Assembly (NCBI GenBank): GCA_035293845.1
Contig: DATGMB010000303.1
Coordinates: 1-12,303, forward strand
Length of the DNA: 12,303 nucleotides
Reading direction: 5' to 3'
Source: DATGMB01 sp035293845
GTDB lineage: Bacteria > Acidobacteriota > Terriglobia > Bryobacterales > Bryobacteraceae
Positions 5,033-11,260 of the stretch are shown here, in pieces; within the stretch, counting starts at the first letter, position 1, and each line of letters opens with the position of its first letter. Both the position numbers and the translations under genes were made by a program. The notes under the pieces were generated by a model that worked only from the letters and a program-made list of their open reading frames with translations, was not told where the DNA came from and did not search any database.

Positions 5033-5923
5033 TCAGTTTTCCGCCGGCGTCCGCTCCACTTGGTCCACCACCACCATCGCCACCGTCACCTTCCGCGCCT
5101 CCAGCTTCAGCCCCAGTTTCGCCGCCGCCTGCGCCGCCGCGTACTCCGGGGTGTCGCCCGGCATCTGCACCACTTCGATGTCGGCATCGTACTTGCCTTC
5201 GAGCCCCGTGGCATCGACTACCGGCTTTCCGAGCGGCGCCGCGAGCCAAACCGCGATCTGCTCCACCGTGACGTCCCTCGCCGGCCACCGCCGGGTGCTC
5301 CAACTTCCGCCTGTGGTGGCGCCGTTGGCCGCGTTCTCCTGCCGCATCTGCTCCATGCGTTTCATCATGTCGGCCCGCAGTTTATCCAATTGCGCCTTGC
5401 GTGCCGCCTCGTCCATCGGCGGCGCCGGCTCGGGCGCCGCCCCGCCGGAAGGCGTCAACTTCGGACCGCCCTTCGCCACCGTCAGCGCGAACCCCGCCAC
5501 CTCCCGGTCCTCACGATGCACGCGCAGTCCGAAGCGCTCCTCGAGCAACGTTTGGAGCATCTCATCCGCCGTCTCAACCGTCGTCCCGGGCGGCATCGTC
5601 GCCGCAATTTCGAACCGGGCGTCGGCCATCCACGCCGGCCCGGCGACCTGCACCGGGCGGACCCGGTACGCGGTCGCGATCAACTGCTCCAGCGAAACGC
5701 GCTCCAGCTTCAACCGCGTCTTCTCCAGCGGCAGCCAACCCGGCGGATGCATGCCCCACATGCCCGATCCCATCATCCTCATCGCCATTGGCGGCATCCC
5801 CTCCGGCGCCTCCGCCGGCTTCACCGATGCCACCTCGAAGGCCGGCCGCGCCGGCGGATCCTGCGCCGCAGCAGTCAACGCGGCCGCGAGAGGAATGAAA
5901 ATCCCGAGTGCCTTCATCATCAT
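5033..5923 (-). CDS. TIGR03435 family secreted protein with Met-rich insert
   Basis: The 296-residue protein has a signal peptide (MMMKALGIFIPLAAALTAAA) and then the family hallmark FEVASVKP (29-36). Further matches are LIATAYRVRPVQVAGPAWM, DARFEIAATMP, LLEERFGLRVHRED, GFALTVAKGGPKL, VVDATGLEGKYD and the closing VERTPAEN. TIGR03435 was built on a large paralogous family in Solibacter; the role is unknown and the location is outside the cytoplasm. Two parts stand out: a methionine-rich stretch at 43-58 with seven Met in 16 residues followed by His59, and a helix at about 171-200 with four more Met. Met/His clusters bind Cu(I) in some periplasmic proteins, but metal binding here is only a suggestion. 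GGAGGA lies 11 nt before the first ATG, inside the end of the upstream GNAT gene, whose stop is 3 nt away: a two-gene operon. Confidence 0.9.
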   Translation of the reverse strand: MMMKALGIFIPLAAALTAAAQDPPARPAFEVASVKPAEAPEGMPPMAMRMMGSGMWGMHPPGWLPLEKTRLKLERVSLEQLIATAYRVRPVQVAGPAWMADARFEIAATMPPGTTVETADEMLQTLLEERFGLRVHREDREVAGFALTVAKGGPKLTPSGGAAPEPAPPMDEAARKAQLDKLRADMMKRMEQMRQENAANGATTGGSWSTRRWPARDVTVEQIAVWLAAPLGKPVVDATGLEGKYDADIEVVQMPGDTPEYAAAQAAAKLGLKLEARKVTVAMVVVDQVERTPAEN

Positions 5924-5926
5924 TTC

Positions 5927-6472
5927 TTATAACGTCCTCCGGACGCGATATAGGACGTGCCGCCGCAGCGGATGTCCCGGGGCAATCCGCGGATGCTCGA
6001 AATCGTCCGCCGGATCGTGCGTCATCCCCAGCTTCTCCATCACCCGCCGCGACCGCACATTGGACGGCACGGTGAACGCCACAATCTCCCGCAGCCCCAG
6101 CTCGCCGAAGCCGTACCGCAGCACTTCGCGCGCGCCCTCGGTCGCGAGTCCGCGATTCCAGTGCTCCGCCGCCAAGCGCCAGCCGATCTCCACGCACGGC
6201 GTAAAGTGCGCCTCGAACGCCGGCACGTTCAGCCCGACGAATCCGATGAATTCGCCCGACGCGCGCAGCTCCGCCGCCCACATCCCCCACCCGTGCCGCG
6301 CGAAATGCGCCCGCGCCCGCCCGAGCAGGGCGTCGCTCTCCTCGCGCGTGAGCGGTGCGGGAAAGAACTCCATCACCCGCGGGTCGGCATTCATGCGCGC
6401 GAACGGTTCGCCGTCCGCATCCCGCCACGCGCGCAGCAGCAACCGCTCCGTGACTAATTCGCCGCCGCTCAC
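5927..6472 (-). CDS. GNAT family N-acetyltransferase, RimJ/RimL type
   Basis: The protein has 181 residues from GTG 6472. It opens with LVTERLLLRAWRDAD, the usual start of RimJ/RimL-type acetyltransferases. VEIGWRLAAEHWNRGLATEG holds the acetyl-CoA binding loop (R/Q-x-x-G-x-A form, here RGLATEG), and IVAFTVPSNVRSRRVMEKLG is the C-terminal motif. It should transfer acetyl from acetyl-CoA to an amine; the substrate (protein N-terminus, antibiotic or metabolite) cannot be read from sequence. A TTG at 6514 would add 14 residues but lacks a ribosome site and would put the start inside the divergent promoter region, so I prefer GTG 6472 (GGAG 11 nt upstream). It is divergent from the 6546 operon and runs into the TIGR03435 gene with a 3-nt gap. 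Confidence 0.85.
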   Translation of the reverse strand: MSGGELVTERLLLRAWRDADGEPFARMNADPRVMEFFPAPLTREESDALLGRARAHFARHGWGMWAAELRASGEFIGFVGLNVPAFEAHFTPCVEIGWRLAAEHWNRGLATEGAREVLRYGFGELGLREIVAFTVPSNVRSRRVMEKLGMTHDPADDFEHPRIAPGHPLRRHVLYRVRRTL

Positions 6473-6479
6473 TTTTCGT

Positions 6480-6508
6480 TTGACTCCGGCTAATCCGCGG
6501 GCTATGAT
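6480..6508 (+). promoter_or_regulatory. Near-consensus sigma70 promoter of the 6546-8309 operon
   Basis: TTGACT (6480-6485), 17 nt, TATGAT (6503-6508): each hexamer matches consensus at 5 of 6. The predicted start is near 6515, so the in-frame ATG at 6504 lies inside the -10 and cannot be the start codon. Confidence 0.65.
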
Positions 6509-6513
6509 TCTCA

Positions 6514-6531
6514 AACCGGAACTTACCGGTT
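6514..6531. promoter_or_regulatory. Palindrome at the predicted +1 (operator or 5' hairpin)
   Basis: AACCGG (6514-6519) and CCGGTT (6526-6531) are exact inverted copies around a 6-nt centre. It begins at the predicted transcription start of the operon, a usual place for a repressor site, and lies upstream of the GNAT gene as well. In RNA it would form a short hairpin in the 31-nt leader. Confidence 0.45.
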
Positions 6532-6545
6532 CGCGCCACTACATT

Positions 6546-6878
6546 ATGCCAGCGATCGGCCAGGCCGCCAACTGGGTTGTCCTCGGATTTCTCGCCGCGC
6601 TCGGCGCCACCCTGCTCGCCGGGATGCTGAACGGGCAGATCGAGACGCGCCACCTCTTCTGGGCCCGCGGCGGCGATGGCCGCATGCGCTTCAGCCCCGA
6701 GCGCGTCCAATTGCTCCTGTTTACCGTGTGGGCCGCGGGCGGCTATCTCGCGCAGATACCGCAGGCCATCGCGGCCCATAAGCTCCCCGATGTCTCGACC
6801 CAGACGCTGGCCCTGCTCGGCGCCAGCCACGGCGTATTTCTCGGGGGGAAAGCCTGGTCCATGCTGTCCAGGCAATGA
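6546..6878 (+). CDS. Small membrane protein, paralogue of the next gene
   Basis: The protein has 110 residues with three hydrophobic segments at about 8-29, 53-70 and 87-105. Between the first two is a short polar loop ending in RFSPERVQLLLFTV. ATG 6546 is chosen because the N-terminus (MPAIGQAANWVVLGFLAALG) then lines up with the neighbour (MTVLQVAAWVALGFVGLLGA) and because the ATG at 6504 lies in the promoter. The shared plan (N-terminal membrane segment, S-x-x-R-x-Q-hydrophobic-IFT/LFT, then P, LLG, S, GK/SK near the third segment) marks the two as tandem paralogues. I do not recognise a named family. No clear Shine-Dalgarno is present. It is the first gene of a three-gene operon; a second, spurious long frame covers it from 4668. 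Confidence 0.75.
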   Translation: MPAIGQAANWVVLGFLAALGATLLAGMLNGQIETRHLFWARGGDGRMRFSPERVQLLLFTVWAAGGYLAQIPQAIAAHKLPDVSTQTLALLGASHGVFLGGKAWSMLSRQ

Positions 6879-6899
6879 CCGCAAGAAAGTGAGACTCCT

Positions 6900-7502
6900 A
6901 TGACCGTGTTGCAAGTCGCAGCCTGGGTCGCCCTGGGATTCGTCGGACTCCTGGGCGCCACCATCCTGGTATGGATCTGGACCGGCCGTATCAACCTGAA
7001 TCGCGTGATCAGCGAGCCCAACGGCGACGCCAGCCTCTCGCGCCTGCAGTTCCTGATCTTCACCTTCGTGATCGCCACCAGCCTCTTTCTGGTCGTGGCC
7101 TCGCAGCCCAACGGGCCGGGTTTTACCGAAATCCCGCAGGGCGTTTTCATGCTGCTCGGCATCAGCGGCAGCTCCTACCTGGTGAGCAAGAGCATCCAGT
7201 TCAGCAGCGACGAAGGCATTAAGGAGCGCCCCGTCGAAGTCGTCATCACCACCGACGACCCGACCCTGAAGCCCGGCGAGACGCTGCAGTTCAACGCCGT
7301 GGTGAAGCGCGCGGCCAATCAGACGGTCACCTGGAGCCTCGAAGACCCGGCCGCGGGAACCATCGACGCGAAAACGGGCCTCTACACCGCGCCCCGGACC
7401 GGCCCTGCCTCGGACACCGTCCGCGCCACCAGCGTGGCCGATCCCGACGCTTCGGACCAAGGCCAGGTGACCGTGGTCGCTGTCAAGGGAGCCGCTGCGT
7501 AG
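6900..7502 (+). CDS. Membrane protein with C-terminal Ig-like domain
   Basis: The protein has 200 residues. Membrane segments lie at about 5-27, 49-67 and 81-99, with SLSRLQFLIFTFVIA at the second and FMLLGISGSSYLVSKSIQ at the third, matching the plan of the upstream protein. Residues about 112-197 form an extra domain that its paralogue lacks: PTLKPGETLQFNAVV, TVTWSLEDPAAGTID and TGLYTAPRT are typical of bacterial Ig-like (Big) domains. With three membrane segments and an N-terminus inside, the Ig domain would face the periplasm (inference). It starts 21 nt after the previous stop with only a weak ribosome site and is followed after 15 nt by the secreted protein, so the Ig domain is a natural candidate to contact that partner. 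Function unknown. Confidence 0.8.
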   Translation: MTVLQVAAWVALGFVGLLGATILVWIWTGRINLNRVISEPNGDASLSRLQFLIFTFVIATSLFLVVASQPNGPGFTEIPQGVFMLLGISGSSYLVSKSIQFSSDEGIKERPVEVVITTDDPTLKPGETLQFNAVVKRAANQTVTWSLEDPAAGTIDAKTGLYTAPRTGPASDTVRATSVADPDASDQGQVTVVAVKGAAA

Positions 7503-7517
7503 CGCAACGGAGACGGT

Positions 7518-8309
7518 ATGCCCACTCGCACCTCCACACGGCACAACACCGCCGTTCACGGCGCGCTCGGCCTGGCGCCGCTCGCGATCGCCGCCGCGTT
7601 CGGCGGCCACACGACAACCGCTACCGCGCCCGCCGCTCCCACTGCGATCGAGCGCGGCGTGTCCGCCGGAAGCCCCGGCGCTCCCGGCTGCGGAGTCCAC
7701 TGCGGCACCGAGCGCTGGGTCGTCAAAACGCTCAGCGATCCCGGCGCCGCTGCGGTCAACCTCACGCCCGTTCCCAAGACCGTCTCCGAGCTGATTTCGC
7801 TCACCGCGCCGGACGCCAATTCCGAAACCGAGCGCATCAGCCCCGTCGAACAGCAGGCCTTCAAGGTGCACGCGCGCCTGGTTGGATACAAACAGGAGGT
7901 CGAAGACCACGACTTCCATATCGTCCTCCAGGACCTGAAGACCAGCGACACCATGATCGTCGAGATCCCCGACCCGCAATGCAGCGGCGTCTGCAATTCG
8001 ATCGTGCGCGGCCAGATTCAGAAGGTGCGCGCCGATTTTGCCAACGCCATGGCCTCTCCGCCCAAGCCGGAGTTCGTCGTGCTGGACGACCCGCAGCCGG
8101 AAGTCGACGTAACCGGCGTCGGTTTCTTCGATTTTTCGCATGGCCAGACCGGCCTCGCCGAAAACTGCGTGGAGTTGCACCCCGTGCTCGCCTTCGAGTT
8201 CCCCGCTGCGCCGGCCGGCGGCAAGTTCAAGGCGAAATTCGATTCGGCGCGCGAACCCAAGACGGAAAAATCCGGCCATAACTGCATTCCGAAGGCAGTT
8301 ACGAAGTAG
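7518..8309 (+). CDS. Secreted conserved hypothetical protein
   Basis: The protein has 263 residues, with a hydrophobic stretch at about 13-29 after a basic N-terminus, consistent with a signal peptide or membrane anchor. ATG 7518 has GGAG 7 nt upstream. A low-complexity Ala/Thr/Pro linker (30-56) leads to CGVHCGTERWVVKTLSD, then PVPKTVSELISL, FKVHARLVGYKQEVEDHDFH, IVLQDLKTSDTMIVEIPDP, CSGVC and VTGVGFFDFSHGQTG, ELHPVLAFEF. I know this combination from other secreted proteins annotated only as hypothetical. Seven or so cysteines (CGVHC, CSGVC, ENC, HNC) suggest disulfides after export. It is the last gene of the operon begun at 6546. An imperfect hairpin, TAACTGC/GCAGTTA (8279-8285/8295-8301), lies in its 3' end and may help termination. 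Confidence 0.8.
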   Translation: MPTRTSTRHNTAVHGALGLAPLAIAAAFGGHTTTATAPAAPTAIERGVSAGSPGAPGCGVHCGTERWVVKTLSDPGAAAVNLTPVPKTVSELISLTAPDANSETERISPVEQQAFKVHARLVGYKQEVEDHDFHIVLQDLKTSDTMIVEIPDPQCSGVCNSIVRGQIQKVRADFANAMASPPKPEFVVLDDPQPEVDVTGVGFFDFSHGQTGLAENCVELHPVLAFEFPAAPAGGKFKAKFDSAREPKTEKSGHNCIPKAVTK

Positions 8310-8330
8310 GTCCGGCGCGCGGCGGGATTT

Positions 8331-8336
8331 TATACT
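8331..8336 (+). promoter_or_regulatory. -10 element of the glycosidase gene, predicted leaderless
   Basis: TATACT is followed by 6 nt and then the GTG at 8343; no Shine-Dalgarno is present and no clear -35 is seen. The transcription start would coincide with the start codon. Confidence 0.5.
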
Positions 8337-8342
8337 GGCTCT

Positions 8343-10271
8343 GTGCCGGTCTCCCGCCGCGGCTTTCTCGCCGCCATCCCGCCCGCGCTCGCGGCGCAAT
8401 CCACGCGCGCCCCGATCGACCGCGCCGCGCTGGTCCGCCGCCACAACCCCGTGCTGCGCGATTTCGATTTCCGCGCGCCGCTTTCCGTAGGCAACGGCAA
8501 TTTCGTTTTCACCGCCGATATCACCGGCCTCCAGACCTTCCCCGAACGCTACGAAAAGACGCTGCCGCTCTGCACCATGGCGAACTGGGGCTGGCACGAA
8601 AATCCCGGCCGCCCGCCCGGCGAACTGCGCCTCACGAATTACGACACCTTCGGCCGCCCCGTTGGCTACATGACCAGCCCGGGCAACCAGAAGGACCTCT
8701 ACGACTGGTTGCGCGAGAACCCGCACAAGTTCCACCTCGGCCGCGTCGGATTTCTGCTCGATCGCGTGAAACCCACCCGCCAGGAGCTCGATTTGTGGAC
8801 CGGCATCCTGACCAGCGAGTTCGAGGCCGAGGGCAAGCGCATCCAAGTTGAAACCGTCTGCCATCCGAGATCCTCCCTGCTCGCCGTCCGAATCCGCGGC
8901 CGCCTGCCCGTTGTCTTCGAATTCCCTTACGCATCGCCGGAGATGTCCGGCGCCGATTGGAACAAGTCCGATCGCCACACGACCGTCGAACAAGACGGCA
9001 CGATCGAGCGGCGCCTCGACAATACGAAATACACCGTCGGCATCCGCCATAACGGCACGTTGCGCCGCGACGGCCCGCACCGCTTCGTGCTCGATGCCGG
9101 CGAATTCACGTTCGGCGATGACCGCACCAGCACCGTGCAATCCACTTTCGATGCCGTGCGCGATCACTGGCGGAAGTTTTGGTCTACCGGCGCCGCTCTC
9201 GAACTCCCCGGCGCGGCTGAAATCGAGCGCCGCGCGGTCCTCTCGCAATACCTCACCGCCATCAACTGCTCGGGCGATTTGCCGCCGGCCGAAACCGGAC
9301 TCACCTGCAACAGTTGGTACGGCAAGTTTCATCTCGAAATGCACTTCTGGCACGCCGCGCATTTTGCGGTTTGGGGCCGCACGCCGCTGCTCGAACGCAG
9401 CCTCGGCTACTACAACCGCATCCTGCCCGCCGCCCGTGACCGCGCCAGGCAGCAAGGCTATGCCGGCGCGCGTTGGCCCAAGATGACCGGACCGGACGGC
9501 CGAGACAGTCCATCGCCAGTCGGTCCGCTGCTCGTCTGGCAGCAACCGCACCCGATCGTCCTCGCGAATCTGTGCGGCGGCAGCCCGGAGCGCTACCGCA
9601 ACCTCGTCTTCGCCTCCGCCGATTTCATGGCCTCGTTCGCTCACAACGGCAATCTCGGCCCGCCCGTCATTCCGGTGCAGGAAAACCATCCGCCGCGCGA
9701 GACCTGGAACCCCACCTTCGAGCTCGAATACTGGCATTACGCCCTCGGCATCGCCAATCAATGGCGTGAGCGCCTCGGCCTTTACCGCAACCCCCAGTGG
9801 GACGCGGTCCGCGACGCCCTCGCGCCGCTCCCCGTCAAAGACGGCGTCTATCTCGCCCATGCCAACTGCCCGCAAACCTTCACCGAGCGCAACCGCGACC
9901 ATCCTTCGATGCTGATGGCGCTCGGCGTCCTGCCGGGCACGCGGGTCGACCGCGAAACCATGCGCCGCACGCTGCGCAAAGTCTTCGCCGAGTGGCGCTG
10001 GGCGGACACCTGGGGCTGGGATTTCGGCATGGTCGCGATGACCGCCGCCTCGCTCGGCGAACCCGATCTCGCCGCCCGCGCGCTCCTCATGGACACGCCG
10101 AAGAACACCTGGCTCGCCAACGGCCACAACTGGCAGCGCGCCAATCTGCCGGTCTATCTGCCCGGCAACGGCGCGCTGCTGCTCGCGCTAGCCCACATGG
10201 CCCGCACCCGCGCCTTCCCCGCATCCTGGCAGGCACGCTGGGAGGGCTTGCCCGCCGTGCCGCTCTACTGA
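8343..10271 (+). CDS. Tat-exported six-hairpin glycosidase-like protein (GH65/GH95-like)
   Basis: The protein has 642 residues from GTG 8343. SRRGFLAAIPPALAA at residues 4-18 is a twin-arginine signal, so it is exported folded. The N-terminal third (about 30-270) looks like the beta-sandwich of large glycosidases (LSVGNGNFVFTADITGLQ); the rest reads as an (alpha/alpha)6 barrel with NSWYGKFHLEMHFWHAAHFA, ARWPKMTG, LLVWQQPHPI, NPTFELEYWHYA and WGWDFGMVAMTAASLG. Acidic residues in FHLEMH and FELEYW are candidates for catalysis. This order suits clan members such as GH65 or GH95, but I cannot fix family or substrate; a fucoside- or disaccharide-type target would be guesswork. An alginate lyase family gene lies two genes downstream, so a shared role in breaking down acidic or algal/fungal polysaccharides is plausible. 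The -10 TATACT 6 nt before the GTG supports this start. Confidence 0.75.
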   Translation: MPVSRRGFLAAIPPALAAQSTRAPIDRAALVRRHNPVLRDFDFRAPLSVGNGNFVFTADITGLQTFPERYEKTLPLCTMANWGWHENPGRPPGELRLTNYDTFGRPVGYMTSPGNQKDLYDWLRENPHKFHLGRVGFLLDRVKPTRQELDLWTGILTSEFEAEGKRIQVETVCHPRSSLLAVRIRGRLPVVFEFPYASPEMSGADWNKSDRHTTVEQDGTIERRLDNTKYTVGIRHNGTLRRDGPHRFVLDAGEFTFGDDRTSTVQSTFDAVRDHWRKFWSTGAALELPGAAEIERRAVLSQYLTAINCSGDLPPAETGLTCNSWYGKFHLEMHFWHAAHFAVWGRTPLLERSLGYYNRILPAARDRARQQGYAGARWPKMTGPDGRDSPSPVGPLLVWQQPHPIVLANLCGGSPERYRNLVFASADFMASFAHNGNLGPPVIPVQENHPPRETWNPTFELEYWHYALGIANQWRERLGLYRNPQWDAVRDALAPLPVKDGVYLAHANCPQTFTERNRDHPSMLMALGVLPGTRVDRETMRRTLRKVFAEWRWADTWGWDFGMVAMTAASLGEPDLAARALLMDTPKNTWLANGHNWQRANLPVYLPGNGALLLALAHMARTRAFPASWQARWEGLPAVPLY

Positions 10272-10273
10272 AC

Positions 10274-10346
10274 GGGGTTGGGGGATCGGGGGCCCGCGCT
10301 CCGGCCGCGCGAGACGCCGCGCCCCAATCCCCAATCCCCGATCCCC
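10274..10346. repeat. G-run hairpin with a G-quadruplex motif on the minus strand
   Basis: On the minus strand, 10346-10322 holds four runs of four G separated by exactly 3 nt each (ATC, ATT, ATT), an ideal G-quadruplex pattern. On the plus strand 10274-10292 has three further G-runs (4, 5 and 5 G). The two parts are also inverted copies: GGGGATCGGGG (10281-10291) pairs perfectly with CCCCGATCCCC (10336-10346). It begins 2 nt after the glycosidase stop and could end its transcript. Confidence 0.6.
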
Positions 10347-10349
10347 GCG

Positions 10350-10355
10350 TATACT
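10350..10355 (+). promoter_or_regulatory. -10 element of the YihY/BrkB gene, predicted leaderless
   Basis: TATACT is followed after 8 nt by the GTG at 10364, with no Shine-Dalgarno. It sits 4 bp past the G-quadruplex stretch, which occupies the usual -35 area. Confidence 0.45.
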
Positions 10356-10363
10356 GGCCCTTA

Positions 10364-11218
10364 GTGCCCTGGAAGCCGCGCACCTTCTTCTGGCTGTTGC
10401 GCCGAAGCCTGATCTCCACCTTCGACGACGGCTGCATCGGCACCGCCAAAGGCGCCGCCTATTCGGCGCTGCTCGCGTTTTTTCCCGTTCTTGCGTCGGC
10501 CGCCACCATTCTGGTGCAAACGCATGCCGGGTTCGTCTCGCGGCACCTCGAAAATACGCTCTCGGAAATCGTGCCGCCGGGTTCGGAAGAGCTGGTGGTG
10601 CAGCAGTTCCGGATCACCGGCGCGCGCCCCCTCTCGCTGCTCGTCGTCGCCGCGCTCGTCTCGCTGTGGGCCGCTTCGGGCGTCATTAAGAGCCTGATCG
10701 AAGGCTTTCATGCCGCCTACCGCGTGCCGCGCAGCCGTAATTTCTTCCACCAGACGTGGGTCGCGATGGGGCTGGTGCTGCTTGCGACGGTGCCAATCGT
10801 CTGCGCGTCTTTTCTGCTGCTGTTCGGCGTGCAGATCGAAGGTCTGGTGCTGGCGCGCATCAAAGGCGAACCGATCCTGACGCCGCTCGCGCCCGTCTGG
10901 CAGTGGGTGGCACGGCTGACGCGGTACGTGGTCGCGTTCGCCTCCGTGGTGGTGGCCACGGCGAGCCTCTATCGGTTCGGCCCCTACCGGGAGCAGCGCT
11001 GGCACTACGTGTGGCCGGGCGCGGTGCTCGCAACCGTCGGCTGGCTGCTCGCCACGTCCGGGTTCGCCTGGTACACGCGCAATATCGCGCATTACAACGT
11101 CATGTACGGGTCGATCGGCGCGGCCATCGCGCTGCTGGTGTGGATGTACGTGATGGCGCTGGTGGCACTGGTCGGCTGTGAGTTCAATGCCGTCCGAGAG
11201 CGCGCGCTGCGGCGGTAG
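10364..11218 (+). CDS. YihY/BrkB family inner-membrane protein
   Basis: The protein has 284 residues, close to the usual family length. It opens with a basic, amphipathic segment (PWKPRTFFWLLRRSLIS) followed by GAAYSALLAFFPVLASAATI, the family's first membrane helix. Further helices follow at SLLVVAALVSLWAASGVI, GLVLLATVPIVCASFLLLFG, YVVAFASVVVATASLY, WPGAVLATVGWLLATSGFAW and GAAIALLVWMYVMALVALVG, and it ends in CEFNAVRERALRR. The molecular role of YihY/BrkB proteins is not settled; the old RNase BN label for this family was wrong. The same frame is open far upstream (to 9797) inside the glycosidase gene, so the start must be chosen: GTG 10364 fits the family N-terminus and the TATACT just upstream. 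An 8-bp hairpin lies at its stop. Confidence 0.9.
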   Translation: MPWKPRTFFWLLRRSLISTFDDGCIGTAKGAAYSALLAFFPVLASAATILVQTHAGFVSRHLENTLSEIVPPGSEELVVQQFRITGARPLSLLVVAALVSLWAASGVIKSLIEGFHAAYRVPRSRNFFHQTWVAMGLVLLATVPIVCASFLLLFGVQIEGLVLARIKGEPILTPLAPVWQWVARLTRYVVAFASVVVATASLYRFGPYREQRWHYVWPGAVLATVGWLLATSGFAWYTRNIAHYNVMYGSIGAAIALLVWMYVMALVALVGCEFNAVRERALRR

Positions 11219-11240
11219 CGGAGGGGCGGCCGCCTCCGCT
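11217..11240 (+). terminator. Hairpin at the YihY stop codon
   Basis: AGCGGAGG (11217-11224), overlapping the TAG stop, and CCTCCGCT (11233-11240) form a perfect 8-bp stem with an 8-nt GC-rich loop. No T-run follows. It separates the YihY gene from the next gene's promoter. Confidence 0.5.
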
Positions 11241-11247
11241 CTCACGC

Positions 11248-11253
11248 TACAAT
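11248..11253 (+). promoter_or_regulatory. -10 element of the alginate lyase gene, predicted leaderless
   Basis: TACAAT is followed by 7 nt and the GTG at 11261. No Shine-Dalgarno is seen; the upstream hairpin covers much of the expected -35 zone. Confidence 0.5.
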
Positions 11254-11260
11254 CGCAGTA

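Noticed and set aside
4668..6878. Long plus-strand open frame (736 codons) ending in the membrane protein
   Set aside because: Its first 620 or so residues are Ser/Pro/Ala-rich and overlap the glycosylase, TIGR03435 and GNAT genes; only the part from 6546 is a real protein.
5574..10127. Very long minus-strand open frame (1517 codons)
   Set aside because: It runs antisense through six well-supported genes, has low-complexity Arg/Gly/Ala-rich composition and no domain; such frames are common opposite GC-rich genes.
9797..10363. N-terminal extension of the YihY/BrkB frame
   Set aside because: The extension is out-of-frame glycosidase sequence rich in Arg/Ala/Pro; the family N-terminus and the -10 element place the start at 10364.
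10361..11245. Minus-strand frame opposite the YihY gene
   Set aside because: Arg/His/Asp-rich antisense shadow; the plus strand encodes an obvious membrane protein.
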